From Desulfovibrio sp. X2 (GTDB taxonomy: Bacteria; Desulfobacterota; Desulfovibrionia; Desulfovibrionales; Desulfovibrionaceae): 64,000 bases of DNA. Where the stretch lies: the NCBI RefSeq assembly GCF_000422205.1, contig NZ_ATHV01000028.1, positions 1 through 64,000 on the forward strand, given 5' to 3'. Position 1 is the stretch's first letter; every line of letters starts with the position of its first letter. Below are positions 7,816-16,322 of this stretch, in pieces. Below the pieces are notes generated by a model. The model saw nothing but the letters and a program-made list of their open reading frames with translations. It made no database searches and was not told the DNA's origin. The translations under genes and the position numbers were made by a program.

Positions 7816-8742
7816 GTGGAGCTCTATCAACTGAGATCGTTCCTGGCCGTGGCCGACGAGGGCGGGCTGGCCCGCGCGGCCGACCGCCTGCACCTGAGCC
7901 AGTCCGCGCTCTCCACGCAGATCCGCGCCCTGGAGGAGGAGTTCGGCGTGCCGCTCTTCGCGCGCACGCCGCGCGGCATGCTGCTCACGGCGCAGGGCAG
8001 GGCGCTCCTGCCCCGTGCGCGCGAGGCCGTGCGCGCCGCGCAGGAGGTGCTGTTCGAGGCGCAGCGCATGGCCGGAGGGCTCGTCGGCGACATCTCCGTG
8101 GGCATCCCCACGGACCCGGACTTCCTGCGCGTGGCCGCCGTGGAGTCGCTGCTCAGCGGCGCCCATCCCGGGCTGCGCGCGCGGATCATGACCATGATGT
8201 CCATGCGCCTGCCCCAGGCCCTGCGCGAGGGCGAGCTGGACGCGGGCTTCCTCTTCTGCGCCGAGCCGCCCGCCGGGCTCGACATCCTTCCGCTCGGCGA
8301 GACGAGCATGGTGGTGGCCTGCCCGTCCGCCATGGCGGAGCGTGTGGCGGAGGCGGACTTCGCCGCCCTGGCCGAGCTGCCCTGGATCTGGGCCGAGTCC
8401 GGCTGTCCGTACTACGCCGCGGGCCGGGCGCGCTTCGCCGAGCTCGGGGTCAGGCCGCACGCCGTGGCCGCCTCGGACAGCGAGGAGGTCATCCAGAGCT
8501 TCGTCTCGGGCGGTCGCGGGCTCGCCTTCCTGCGCGCGGACAGGGCCAGGGCGCTCGAGGCCGAGGGCCGGATCGCCATCTGGGACCGTGAGCCCCTGGG
8601 CACGCGGCTGTTCCTCGGCTGCCTCGCGGAGCGTCGCGCCGAGCCCGCGCTCTGCGCCCTGTTCGAGGCCGCGGCCGCGGTCTGGGCCGCTCCGGGCGCG
8701 GCCGAGGACGCGGCGCTTGCCTCGGCCCCGGGGACGCCGTAA
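7816..8742 (+). CDS. LysR family transcriptional regulator (paralogue 2)
   Basis: A 308-residue regulator. Its helix-turn-helix (MELYQLRSFLAVADEGGL, LHLSQSALSTQIRALEEEFG, LFARTPRGM) is nearly the same as that of the LysR gene at 6425. The effector domain has diverged more but keeps a matching Cys-containing stretch (WAESGCPYYAAG). The start is a GTG at 7816 with GGGGAGCGGAAGG upstream. A radical SAM gene begins 10 bp downstream on the same strand, so it may be co-transcribed with this regulator or controlled by it. The ligand is unknown. Confidence 0.9.
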   Translation: MELYQLRSFLAVADEGGLARAADRLHLSQSALSTQIRALEEEFGVPLFARTPRGMLLTAQGRALLPRAREAVRAAQEVLFEAQRMAGGLVGDISVGIPTDPDFLRVAAVESLLSGAHPGLRARIMTMMSMRLPQALREGELDAGFLFCAEPPAGLDILPLGETSMVVACPSAMAERVAEADFAALAELPWIWAESGCPYYAAGRARFAELGVRPHAVAASDSEEVIQSFVSGGRGLAFLRADRARALEAEGRIAIWDREPLGTRLFLGCLAERRAEPALCALFEAAAAVWAAPGAAEDAALASAPGTP

Positions 8743-8752
8743 CGTCGCCGCC

Positions 8753-9808
8753 ATGCCGATGCCGCTGACCATCCGCAGCCTGGCCTCCGGGGGCATCATC
8801 ACCACCTATCGCTGCGGCTCGCGCTGCGCCCACTGCCTGTACGACTGCGGGCCGCACCGCCGCCATGCCTTCATCGAGCCGGACGAGGCCGCCCGGGCCG
8901 CGCGCACGGCCAGGAGCCTCGGGTGTTCGAGCCTGCACGTGGGCGGGGGCGAGCCCTTCCTGAACCCGGAGAACCTGCGCGAGGTCCTGCGCGCGCTGCG
9001 CGGGGAGGGGGTGCGGCTCGAGTACGTGGAGACCGGGGCCTGCTGGGCCGGGCGCGAGGACGCGGCCGCGGACCTGCTGGCCGAACTTCGGGCCGCGGGG
9101 CTGCACAGCCTGCTCGTGAGCATCAGCCCGTTCCACAACGAGCACGTGGATTTTTCCCGCACCCGCGCGGTGCTTTCCGCCTGCGAGCGCAGCGGCGTGC
9201 GCGCGCTGCCCTGGGGCGCGCAGTTCTACGGCGAGATCGAGGCCCTGGGCGAGGGGCGCCACAGCCTCGCCGAATACGGGGCGCGCTACGGGGCCGACTA
9301 TCTGCGCGCCGTCCCGGAGCGCTTCTGGGTGCACATGGGCGGGCGGGCGCTGGCGACGTACCGGCCGTACATGGAACACCGCCCGGCCGACGAGGCGGCG
9401 GCCGCGTCCGGCCCCTGCACGGCCCTGGCCGACGTGAGCCACTTCCACTTCGACCTCTGGGGCAACTACGTGCCCGGCCTGTGCGCGGGTCTCGCCCTGC
9501 GGCGCGAGGACGTGGGCAGGCCGCTCGAGCGCGAGCGCTACCCGCTGCTCTGGCTGCTCTGGGACGAGGGCGTGCGCGGGCTTTTGCGCGCGGCGCGCGA
9601 GCGCGGCTTCGCGCCCGAGGCGGAGGGCTACGTCTCGGCCTGCGACCTGTGCACCGCCTGCCGCCGCTTCCTCTACGCCGCGGGCGACTTCCGCGAGCTC
9701 GCGCCGTCGGGGTTCTACCGCAGCCAGGGGCAAGGGCCCGGCCCTTCGTCCGGGCCCCTGCAATCCCAGGCCCCGTACCCGCTTGACTCTGCCTGCGAAG
9801 TCCAGTAA
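8753..9808 (+). CDS. radical SAM protein, unknown substrate
   Basis: A 351-residue protein. The cluster motif CGSRCAHC (CxxxCxxC) occurs near residue 22, followed by GGGEPFLN and a TIM-barrel-like pattern (ETGACW, LLVSISPFHNEHVD). A second Cys group, CDLCTACRRF, sits near the C-terminus and could hold an auxiliary Fe-S cluster. The conserved ISPFHNEH segment after the core may help identify the subfamily. The start is ATG at 8753, or possibly 8759. It directly follows the second LysR gene. The reaction cannot be assigned from sequence alone. Confidence 0.75.
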   Translation: MPMPLTIRSLASGGIITTYRCGSRCAHCLYDCGPHRRHAFIEPDEAARAARTARSLGCSSLHVGGGEPFLNPENLREVLRALRGEGVRLEYVETGACWAGREDAAADLLAELRAAGLHSLLVSISPFHNEHVDFSRTRAVLSACERSGVRALPWGAQFYGEIEALGEGRHSLAEYGARYGADYLRAVPERFWVHMGGRALATYRPYMEHRPADEAAAASGPCTALADVSHFHFDLWGNYVPGLCAGLALRREDVGRPLERERYPLLWLLWDEGVRGLLRAARERGFAPEAEGYVSACDLCTACRRFLYAAGDFRELAPSGFYRSQGQGPGPSSGPLQSQAPYPLDSACEVQ

Positions 9809-9965
9809 CCAGCACCGTCTTTCCGACGCAGGTGGGTGAATTGCGCCCTGCGTCCGCCCTGCGCCGGCCCTTGGCCCGGCGCGTAAAACGCCCGGGAGGC
9901 GAGACGGGGCGCGGATCGGAAGGCCTCGAGCCTGCCCTGTTTCCCGCGTCCGTGGAGTGTGTTCA

Positions 9966-11534
<1,569 letters not shown>

Positions 11535-11599
11535 GGCGCGCTTGCCTTTTCGCTTGCATTTTCAGGCAACATCAATAGTATTGTAAAAGGAGAATAGGA

Positions 11600-11839
11600 A
11601 TGGCTCTGAAGCTGCGTCTGACCCGTCTGGGCTCGAAGAAGCGCCCGTTCTACCGGATCGTCGCCGTGAACAGCGAAACCCGCCGTGACGGCCGTGCGCT
11701 CGACTATGTGGGACACTACAACCCCATGGTCCAGCCCGAGGAGATCGCCGTGGACAAGGAGAAGGTCGAGATGTGGATGGCCCGTGGCGCCACACCGTCC
11801 GACACTGTCCGCTCGCTCTTCAAGAAGGCCGGCATCTAA
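11600..11839 (+). CDS. rpsP: 30S ribosomal protein S16
   Basis: A 79-residue protein of the usual bS16 length. It has the family N-terminus [21 protein letters not shown], then [14 protein letters not shown] and the C-terminal [20 protein letters not shown]. It binds 16S rRNA early in 30S assembly. The RBS AAGGAG lies 8-9 nt before the ATG. It is followed by a KH protein, rimM, trmD and rplS, the classical order in many bacteria. Confidence 0.98.
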   Translation: MALKLRLTRLGSKKRPFYRIVAVNSETRRDGRALDYVGHYNPMVQPEEIAVDKEKVEMWMARGATPSDTVRSLFKKAGI

Positions 11840-11950
11840 AGCGGGGCGGGGGCTTGCGCCCCCTCTCCCCTTTGCCGACCCATCCGACCGGCGGAACGCG
11901 AGCGACCCGAACGCGCCAGCGAGGCGCGTCATCTGACTGCGGAGGTTCCG

Positions 11951-12184
11951 ATGTTGAAAGACCTGATCGAGTACATCGCCAAGTCGCTGGTGGATCAGCC
12001 CGATGACGTGCACGTTTCCGAGATCGAAGGCGAACAGACTTCGGTCATCGAACTCAAGGTAGCCAAGGAAGACCTGGGCAAGGTCATCGGCAAGCAGGGA
12101 CGCACGGCACGCGCCATGCGCACCATCCTGGGAGCCGCCTCGACCAAGGCCCGCAAGAGGTCGGTCCTGGAAATCCTGGAATAG
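11951..12184 (+). CDS. khpA: KH-domain RNA-binding protein (KhpA/YlqC type)
   Basis: A 77-residue single KH domain. It begins [20 protein letters not shown] and contains the signature [22 protein letters not shown], the GxxG RNA-binding loop being GKQG. Proteins of this family act as small RNA-binding or ribosome-assembly factors. The gene lies between rpsP and rimM, the usual place for the family, with GGAGG upstream of the start. Confidence 0.93.
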   Translation: MLKDLIEYIAKSLVDQPDDVHVSEIEGEQTSVIELKVAKEDLGKVIGKQGRTARAMRTILGAASTKARKRSVLEILE

Positions 12185-12195
12185 TCCACGCCTCG

Positions 12196-12777
12196 ATGGC
12201 GCACGAGAACCGCATCCTCATAGGTGAGGTCGTGAAGCCGCACGGGCTTCGTGGGGAACTTTGCGTGCAATGGCACGCTGAGTCCCCCGAGCTCTGCGAC
12301 GACCTGCCCAGAGTCTGGCTCGCGCCGGCCGCCGGCCGGGCCAGGTCTTTTGCCATCGCCTCCTGGCGCATGCACCAGAAACGCCTTTTGCTCACGCTCG
12401 CGGGCATCGACGGCCGCGACCAGGCCGAGGCCTGGCGCGGCGCGCGCGTATATGCCGACGCCGACGACCTGCCTTCCGTGGACGAGGGCGAAGTCTACCT
12501 GCACGAGCTCATCGGACTGTCCGTGCAGGACGAGTCCGGCGCCGTGCTCGGCAGGCTCGAGGCGGTCATGGCCGAGCCCCAGGAGGTCTGGACCATCCGC
12601 ACCCCCTCGGGCGAGGAGATCCTCTTTCCCGCGCGGCCCGAGTTCGTCTCGGAGATCGACCTGGACGCGGGCACGGTGACCGTGAACCCGCCTCCCGGCC
12701 TGCTCGACCTCTACCTGGGCGGCGACGCGTCCGGCGAAGCCGGAATCCCGGCGGACGACGGCGAGAGCCGGGACTAG
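12196..12777 (+). CDS. rimM: 16S rRNA processing protein RimM
   Basis: A 193-residue assembly factor that helps mature the 30S head and binds S19. The N-terminal barrel begins ILIGEVVKPHGLRGELCVQ. The PRC-barrel half follows from about residue 95 (GEVYLHELIGLSVQDESGAVLG) with ILFPARPEFVSEIDL near the end. It starts 11 bp after khpA and is followed 63 bp later by trmD. It carries a short acidic C-terminal tail. Confidence 0.95.
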   Translation: MAHENRILIGEVVKPHGLRGELCVQWHAESPELCDDLPRVWLAPAAGRARSFAIASWRMHQKRLLLTLAGIDGRDQAEAWRGARVYADADDLPSVDEGEVYLHELIGLSVQDESGAVLGRLEAVMAEPQEVWTIRTPSGEEILFPARPEFVSEIDLDAGTVTVNPPPGLLDLYLGGDASGEAGIPADDGESRD

Positions 12778-12840
12778 GTCCGGCAGGGCAGGGGGGCTTC
12801 GCGGCCTTTCGCCCCGGCCAGGCCCTCCACCGAGGTCTGC

Positions 12841-14118
12841 ATGCGCATCACCATCCTTTCCCTCTTCCCCGAGTTCTTCGACTCGCCGCTCGCCTCCGGC
12901 CTCATGGGCAAGGCGCGCGCCAAGGGCGTGCTCGACGTCTCTTGCGTGAACCCGCGCGACTTCGCGCAGGGAAAGCACAAGAGCGTGGACGACTCGCCCT
13001 ACGGCGGGGGGCCGGGCATGGTCATGCAGCTCGATCCCCTGGCCAGGGCCGTACGCGCGCTGCCCGAGCCCGGCCGCATCCTGATGCTCTCGCCCAAGGG
13101 CAGGCCCATGAGCCAGGCGCTCGCGCGCGAGCTTGCCGCCGAGTCCGCCCTGACGCTGGTCTGCGGCCGCTACGAGGGCATAGACTCCCGCTTCGAGGAG
13201 CTTTTCCCGGTGGAGCCCGTGTCCGTGGGCGACTTCGTGCTCAACGGCGGCGAGGCCGGGGCGCTCTGCCTGCTCGAGTCCGTGGCCCGGCTCCTGCCCG
13301 AGTACATGGGCAAGGAGGCCTCGGGCGAGGAGGAGAGCTTCAGCAGCGGGCTGCTCGAATATCCTCATTACACGCGGCCCGAGGAGTTCGAGGGGTGCCG
13401 CGTGCCCGACGTGCTGCTCTCGGGCGACCACGCGCGCATCGCCTCCTGGCGGCGCGAACAGTCGCTCGCGGCGACGCTCGACGCCCGGCCGGAGCTCCTG
13501 GCGGAGGCCGATCTTTCCCGCGCCGACCTCTCCTTCCTGCGCGCCCTGCCGCGCGCGAAGCCCGGCCGGAACCTGCATGTCGCGCTGCTCCACCACCCGG
13601 TCATGACCGGCGAGCGCAAGGTGGGCACGACGTCCTTGACCAATCTCGATTTGCACGATATAAGCCGCGTTTCCCGCTCGTACGGGGTCTGCAGCGTGTT
13701 TGCCGCAACGCCCCTGGAGGACCAGAGGGCGCTGGCCGAAAGCCTCGTCGCCCACTGGACGACCGGGCCGGGAGCTGCGGCGAACCCCGATCGGGCCGAG
13801 GCGCTGAGCCTCGTGCGCATCGTACCGGACCTTGAGACGGCCGTGCGGGAGCTGGCCCGGGAGACGGGCAGGCCGCCCCTGGTGGTGGCCACCAGCGCGC
13901 GCGGCGCGGGCACGATCACCGTGCGCGGGCTTCGCGAGCGGCTGGCAGGGGAGGCGGTGCTCCTCCTCCTCGGGACCGGGCACGGCCTGGCCCCGGAAGT
14001 GCTGGATACGGCGGACTTCACGCTCCGCCCCATACGGCCCTTCGGCGATTACAATCACCTGCCGGTGCGCGCAGCAGCGGCGGTCCTCCTGGACAGGCTC
14101 CTCGGGGACCACGGGTAG
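12841..14118 (+). CDS. trmD: tRNA (guanine-N1)-methyltransferase TrmD fused to a second SPOUT-like domain
   Basis: A 425-residue protein. Residues 1-240 are TrmD, which methylates G37 of tRNAs. Visible motifs are SLFPEFFDSPL, DDSPYGGGPGMVMQ, LVCGRYEGIDSRFEE and VGDFVLNGGEAGA, with the YPHYTRPEEF substrate segment. Residues about 240-425 (LHVALLHHPVMTGERKVGTTSLTNLDLHDI, LLLLGTGHGLAPEV, INHLP-like FGDYNHLPVRAA) match the SAM-dependent RNA methyltransferase extension PF09936 found fused to TrmD in Desulfovibrionales. That second domain has a trefoil-knot-like motif order, and its RNA target is unknown. The protein is nearly twice the length of ordinary TrmD. Confidence 0.95.
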   Translation: MRITILSLFPEFFDSPLASGLMGKARAKGVLDVSCVNPRDFAQGKHKSVDDSPYGGGPGMVMQLDPLARAVRALPEPGRILMLSPKGRPMSQALARELAAESALTLVCGRYEGIDSRFEELFPVEPVSVGDFVLNGGEAGALCLLESVARLLPEYMGKEASGEEESFSSGLLEYPHYTRPEEFEGCRVPDVLLSGDHARIASWRREQSLAATLDARPELLAEADLSRADLSFLRALPRAKPGRNLHVALLHHPVMTGERKVGTTSLTNLDLHDISRVSRSYGVCSVFAATPLEDQRALAESLVAHWTTGPGAAANPDRAEALSLVRIVPDLETAVRELARETGRPPLVVATSARGAGTITVRGLRERLAGEAVLLLLGTGHGLAPEVLDTADFTLRPIRPFGDYNHLPVRAAAAVLLDRLLGDHG

Positions 14119-14193
14119 GGCGCAGGCAAGGCGCCACGGGCAACGACGATAGTAACGACGCATGCGTCATGAGAAATAGGAGAGGTTCTGGTC

Positions 14194-14541
14194 ATGGACA
14201 TCATCAAGCGTCTTGAGAACGAGCAGATGCGCCTCGACATGCCCGAGTTCAAGTCGGGCGACACCCTCAAGGTCCACTTCCGCATCATCGAGGGCGACAA
14301 GGAGCGCATCCAGGTCTTTCAGGGCGTGTGCATCCGTCGTCACCGCGGCACCACCGGCGCCACCTTCACGGTGCGCAAGGTCTCCGACGGCGTGGGCGTG
14401 GAGCGCATCTTCCCCCTGCATTCCCCCTTCATCGAGCGGGTCGAGATCGTGAGCGAGGGCAAGGTTCGCCGCAGCCGCCTCTACTACCTGCGCGACCTCA
14501 AGGGCAAGGCCGCCCGCATCAAGTCCAAGCGGGCCTACTAG
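14194..14541 (+). CDS. rplS: 50S ribosomal protein L19
   Basis: A 115-residue bL19 of normal length: [59 protein letters not shown] and [18 protein letters not shown]. It lies at the ribosomal subunit interface and is part of bridge B8. It follows trmD by 75 bp in the standard order. RBS GGAGAGG lies ahead of the ATG. Confidence 0.98.
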   Translation: MDIIKRLENEQMRLDMPEFKSGDTLKVHFRIIEGDKERIQVFQGVCIRRHRGTTGATFTVRKVSDGVGVERIFPLHSPFIERVEIVSEGKVRRSRLYYLRDLKGKAARIKSKRAY

Positions 14542-14549
14542 CCAGCCAC

Positions 14550-14582
14550 GGCGCCTGGCCCCGGGATTCCGGGGCCTGCGCC
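14550..14582. terminator. GC-rich hairpin after rplS
   Basis: GGCG and GGCCCCGG pair with CCGGGGCC and CGCC around a GATT loop, immediately after the rplS stop. No T-tract follows, so it is more likely a transcript-stabilising or attenuating hairpin than a strong intrinsic terminator. Confidence 0.55.
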
Positions 14583-14598
14583 CCGGCTTCGTCCGGGC

Positions 14599-15330
14599 AT
14601 GGCACGTCCCCGCCGCGGCCAGGCCGCCGGTCATCTTCTTCTGTCGCTGCCGTCCTCCTCTGGAGCGGACGGCAGCGATGCTTTTTCCGTTTTTCCGTCC
14701 GATCCGGCCAATCCGGCTGATCCGGGCCGTCTCCTCGCCTGCGGCATCGACGAGGCCGGGCGCGGCTGCCTAGCCGGGCCCGTGGTCGCCGCCGCCGTCA
14801 TCCTTCCCGAACGCTTCGACCTGCCGGGGCTGACCGATTCCAAGGCCCTGACCGAGGCCAGACGCGAGGCCCTGGTGCCGCTGATCACGGCCCAGGCCAC
14901 GGCCTGGCGGCTCGGCTTCGTCTGGCCCGCCGGTCCCGCGGGCATCGACGCCCTGAACATCCTGCAGGCCACCTTCCTGGCCATGTCCAAGGCCGTGCGC
15001 CGCCTGCCCGTGAGGCCCGCGCGCCTTCTCGTGGACGGCGACAAGACCGTGCCCGAGCGCTGGCTCCCCGGCCCCTACGCCCAGGAGGCCATCGTGGGCG
15101 GCGACGCCCTCGTTCCGGCCATCTCCGCCGCCTCCGTCCTGGCCAAGACCTTCCGCGACCGGCTGATGCGGGTGCTGGACCGCCGCCATCCCGGCTACGG
15201 ACTGGCCGGGCACAAGGGCTACGGCACCAAGGAGCACCGCGAGGCCCTGCGCCGCCTCGGCCCCTCCGCCTGCCACCGCATGACCTTTGCCGGAGTGGTG
15301 GAGGACCAGTGCCGCCTGCCCGGAACGTAG
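14599..15330 (+). CDS. rnhB: ribonuclease HII
   Basis: A 243-residue enzyme that removes ribonucleotides misincorporated in DNA and RNA of RNA-DNA hybrids. The catalytic N-terminal signature is [21 protein letters not shown], with the acidic pair [11 protein letters not shown] and [15 protein letters not shown] carry the further acidic residues, and [19 protein letters not shown] the conserved tail. About 48 residues of low-complexity sequence precede the motif; no clear RBS supports the ATG at 14599, so the true start could be later. It overlaps yraN by 22 bp. Confidence 0.93.
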   Translation: MARPRRGQAAGHLLLSLPSSSGADGSDAFSVFPSDPANPADPGRLLACGIDEAGRGCLAGPVVAAAVILPERFDLPGLTDSKALTEARREALVPLITAQATAWRLGFVWPAGPAGIDALNILQATFLAMSKAVRRLPVRPARLLVDGDKTVPERWLPGPYAQEAIVGGDALVPAISAASVLAKTFRDRLMRVLDRRHPGYGLAGHKGYGTKEHREALRRLGPSACHRMTFAGVVEDQCRLPGT

Positions 15331-15752
15331 GGCCCAAGGCCTCCCATCTGCTTCTGGGCGAGCGCGGCGAGGCCGCTGCGGAAAAGCTCCTGCGCGCAAA
15401 GGGCTACCGCGTGCTCTACCGCAACTGGCGCGCTGGCTCCCTGGAACTCGACCTCGTCTGCCGCACGGGCAGGACCGTCGTCTTCGTTGAGGTTAAGGCG
15501 CGCGGCGCGGGAAGCCGCGGCTCGCCGACCGACGGCCTGACTCCCGCCAAACGTTCGCGCCTCGCCCGCGCCGCGGCCCAGTGGCTGAGCGCCCACGACC
15601 TCTGGGGCGCTCCCTGCCGCTTCGACCTCGTGGCCGTGCACGCGGCGAAAGGGGAGGGCGGCGAGCCCGGAACCCTCGAGTGTGAGCACTTCGAGAACGT
15701 CATCGACATCGCCGAGGCACTCTCCGCCCAGGGTTCCTGGCAACCCTGGTGA
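15309..15752 (+). CDS. yraN: YraN family (UPF0102) nuclease-fold protein
   Basis: A 147-residue protein of the UPF0102 family, which has a restriction-endonuclease-like fold. Typical motifs are [34 protein letters not shown] and [11 protein letters not shown]. The ELDLV and VEVK residues correspond to the PD-(D/E)xK core. The GTG start at 15309 overlaps the rnhB 3' end, which is a common gene pair. The stop codon is directly followed by repeat B2. The biochemical role is not established for the family. Confidence 0.9.
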   Translation: MPPARNVGPKASHLLLGERGEAAAEKLLRAKGYRVLYRNWRAGSLELDLVCRTGRTVVFVEVKARGAGSRGSPTDGLTPAKRSRLARAAAQWLSAHDLWGAPCRFDLVAVHAAKGEGGEPGTLECEHFENVIDIAEALSAQGSWQPW

Positions 15753-15879
15753 CAGGACGCTGAAAACGCGCCGTCTGCTGCGTCGCTGCGGAAAAGTCGC
15801 ACCCTCGCGTATGCGCGAATACGCGTCGGGCGCGACTTTTCCTTGCTCCTTGCATCCGACGCGTTTTGAGCGTCCTGTC
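15751..15879 (+). repeat. structured repeat family B, copy B2 (129 bp)
   Basis: A long hairpin. The outer stem is GACAGGACGCT (15751-15761) with AGCGTCCTGTC (15869-15879). A single G/G mismatch follows, then AAAACGCG (15763-15770) with CGCGTTTT (15860-15867). The middle stem is GGAAAAGTCGC (15790-15800) with GCGACTTTTCC (15832-15842). The inner stem is CGCGTAT (15806-15812) with ATACGCG (15819-15825). It begins inside the yraN stop codon, in sense orientation. Its length equals B1 exactly. Confidence 0.8.
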
Positions 15880-15996
15880 GCGTGGAGCTTCCGCACATCA
15901 TGTTCTGCGGCCTGCCGCGCCCGGGTGGCCTGTGCCCTGCCGTCGGTCGTGACGCTTGCGAAGCGGGTCAAGGGCATCGCCCTTGTGCGGGAGGGT

Positions 15997-16025
15997 GCAG
16001 GGAGGGGCGCATAGCCCCTCCCTGC
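15997..16025. terminator. 12-bp perfect GC-rich hairpin
   Basis: GCAGGGAGGGGC (15997-16008) and GCCCCTCCCTGC (16014-16025) pair perfectly around a 5-nt loop. It lies between repeat B2 and the ilv leader. It probably separates the yraN transcript from the ilv promoter, although no T-tract follows. A smaller hairpin, AAGGGC/GCCCTT, lies just upstream near 15970-15983. Confidence 0.55.
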
Positions 16026-16055
16026 CCGCCGGAGGCATTCCCGGTCGTGCAAAAT

Positions 16056-16100
16056 GCTTGACGCGGGTTTCGACTTGGTGCAGCCTCCCCTGTAACGGAA
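16056..16100 (+). promoter_or_regulatory. likely ilv promoter
   Basis: The sequence before the leader peptide contains TTGACG at about 16058 and, further on, a TTCGAC - 16 nt - TGTAAC arrangement ending about 20 bp before the leader ATG. Either could supply the promoter for the ilv leader transcript. Box assignment is by eye only. Confidence 0.35.
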
Positions 16101-16116
16101 GAAACGGAACAGACCC

Positions 16117-16218
16117 ATGCATACCCAGAACAGCCTACGCGTCACCGCCCTGAACACCGCCGTCGTACTCGACGTAGCGGTCGTCGTCGTTGTCGTCGTT
16201 GGCGAGGGTGCGCCGTAG
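16117..16218 (+). CDS. ilvBN leader peptide
   Basis: A 33-residue reading frame, starting MHTQNSLRVTALNTAVV, with a run of seven consecutive valine codons and eleven valines in all, plus three leucines, ending GEGAP and TAG at 16216-16218. It precedes the acetolactate synthase genes and an attenuator, as expected of an IlvL-type leader. Ribosome stalling at the valine codons when Val-tRNA is scarce would prevent termination. No strong Shine-Dalgarno is visible; GGAA lies upstream of the ATG. Confidence 0.85.
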   Translation: MHTQNSLRVTALNTAVVLDVAVVVVVVVGEGAP

Positions 16219-16278
16219 CGGGTCGAATCGGTAGAGAACCGGAACGAAAACCCCCGTCGGCGCACCCGGCGGGGGTTT
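16206..16278 (+). promoter_or_regulatory. ilv transcription attenuator with competing antiterminator
   Basis: The terminator stem pairs 16248-16260 (AAACCCCCGTCGG) with a matching arm ending at 16278 (GGCGGGGGTTT), with one G-U pair. The competing antiterminator pairs 16206-16215 (GGGTGCGCCG, the end of the leader reading frame) with 16258-16267 (CGGCGCACCC), 10 bp without mismatch. A ribosome at the leader stop codon would mask the first arm and allow termination; one stalled on the valine codons leaves it free. That is the classical attenuation layout. Confidence 0.85.
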
Positions 16279-16322
16279 CGCCGTTTCAGGCCCCCCGCCC
16301 CCGCCCCGGGCAGGAGGTCAGC

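Noticed and set aside
9809-9965. Short open frame between the radical SAM gene and ffh
   Set aside because: It overlaps the ffh start in another frame and has no RBS or recognisable protein features.
14599-14620. TGGCACG sequence resembling a sigma-54 site at rnhB
   Set aside because: The -12 element lacks GC at the required 10-bp distance and the site overlaps the rnhB start codon region.
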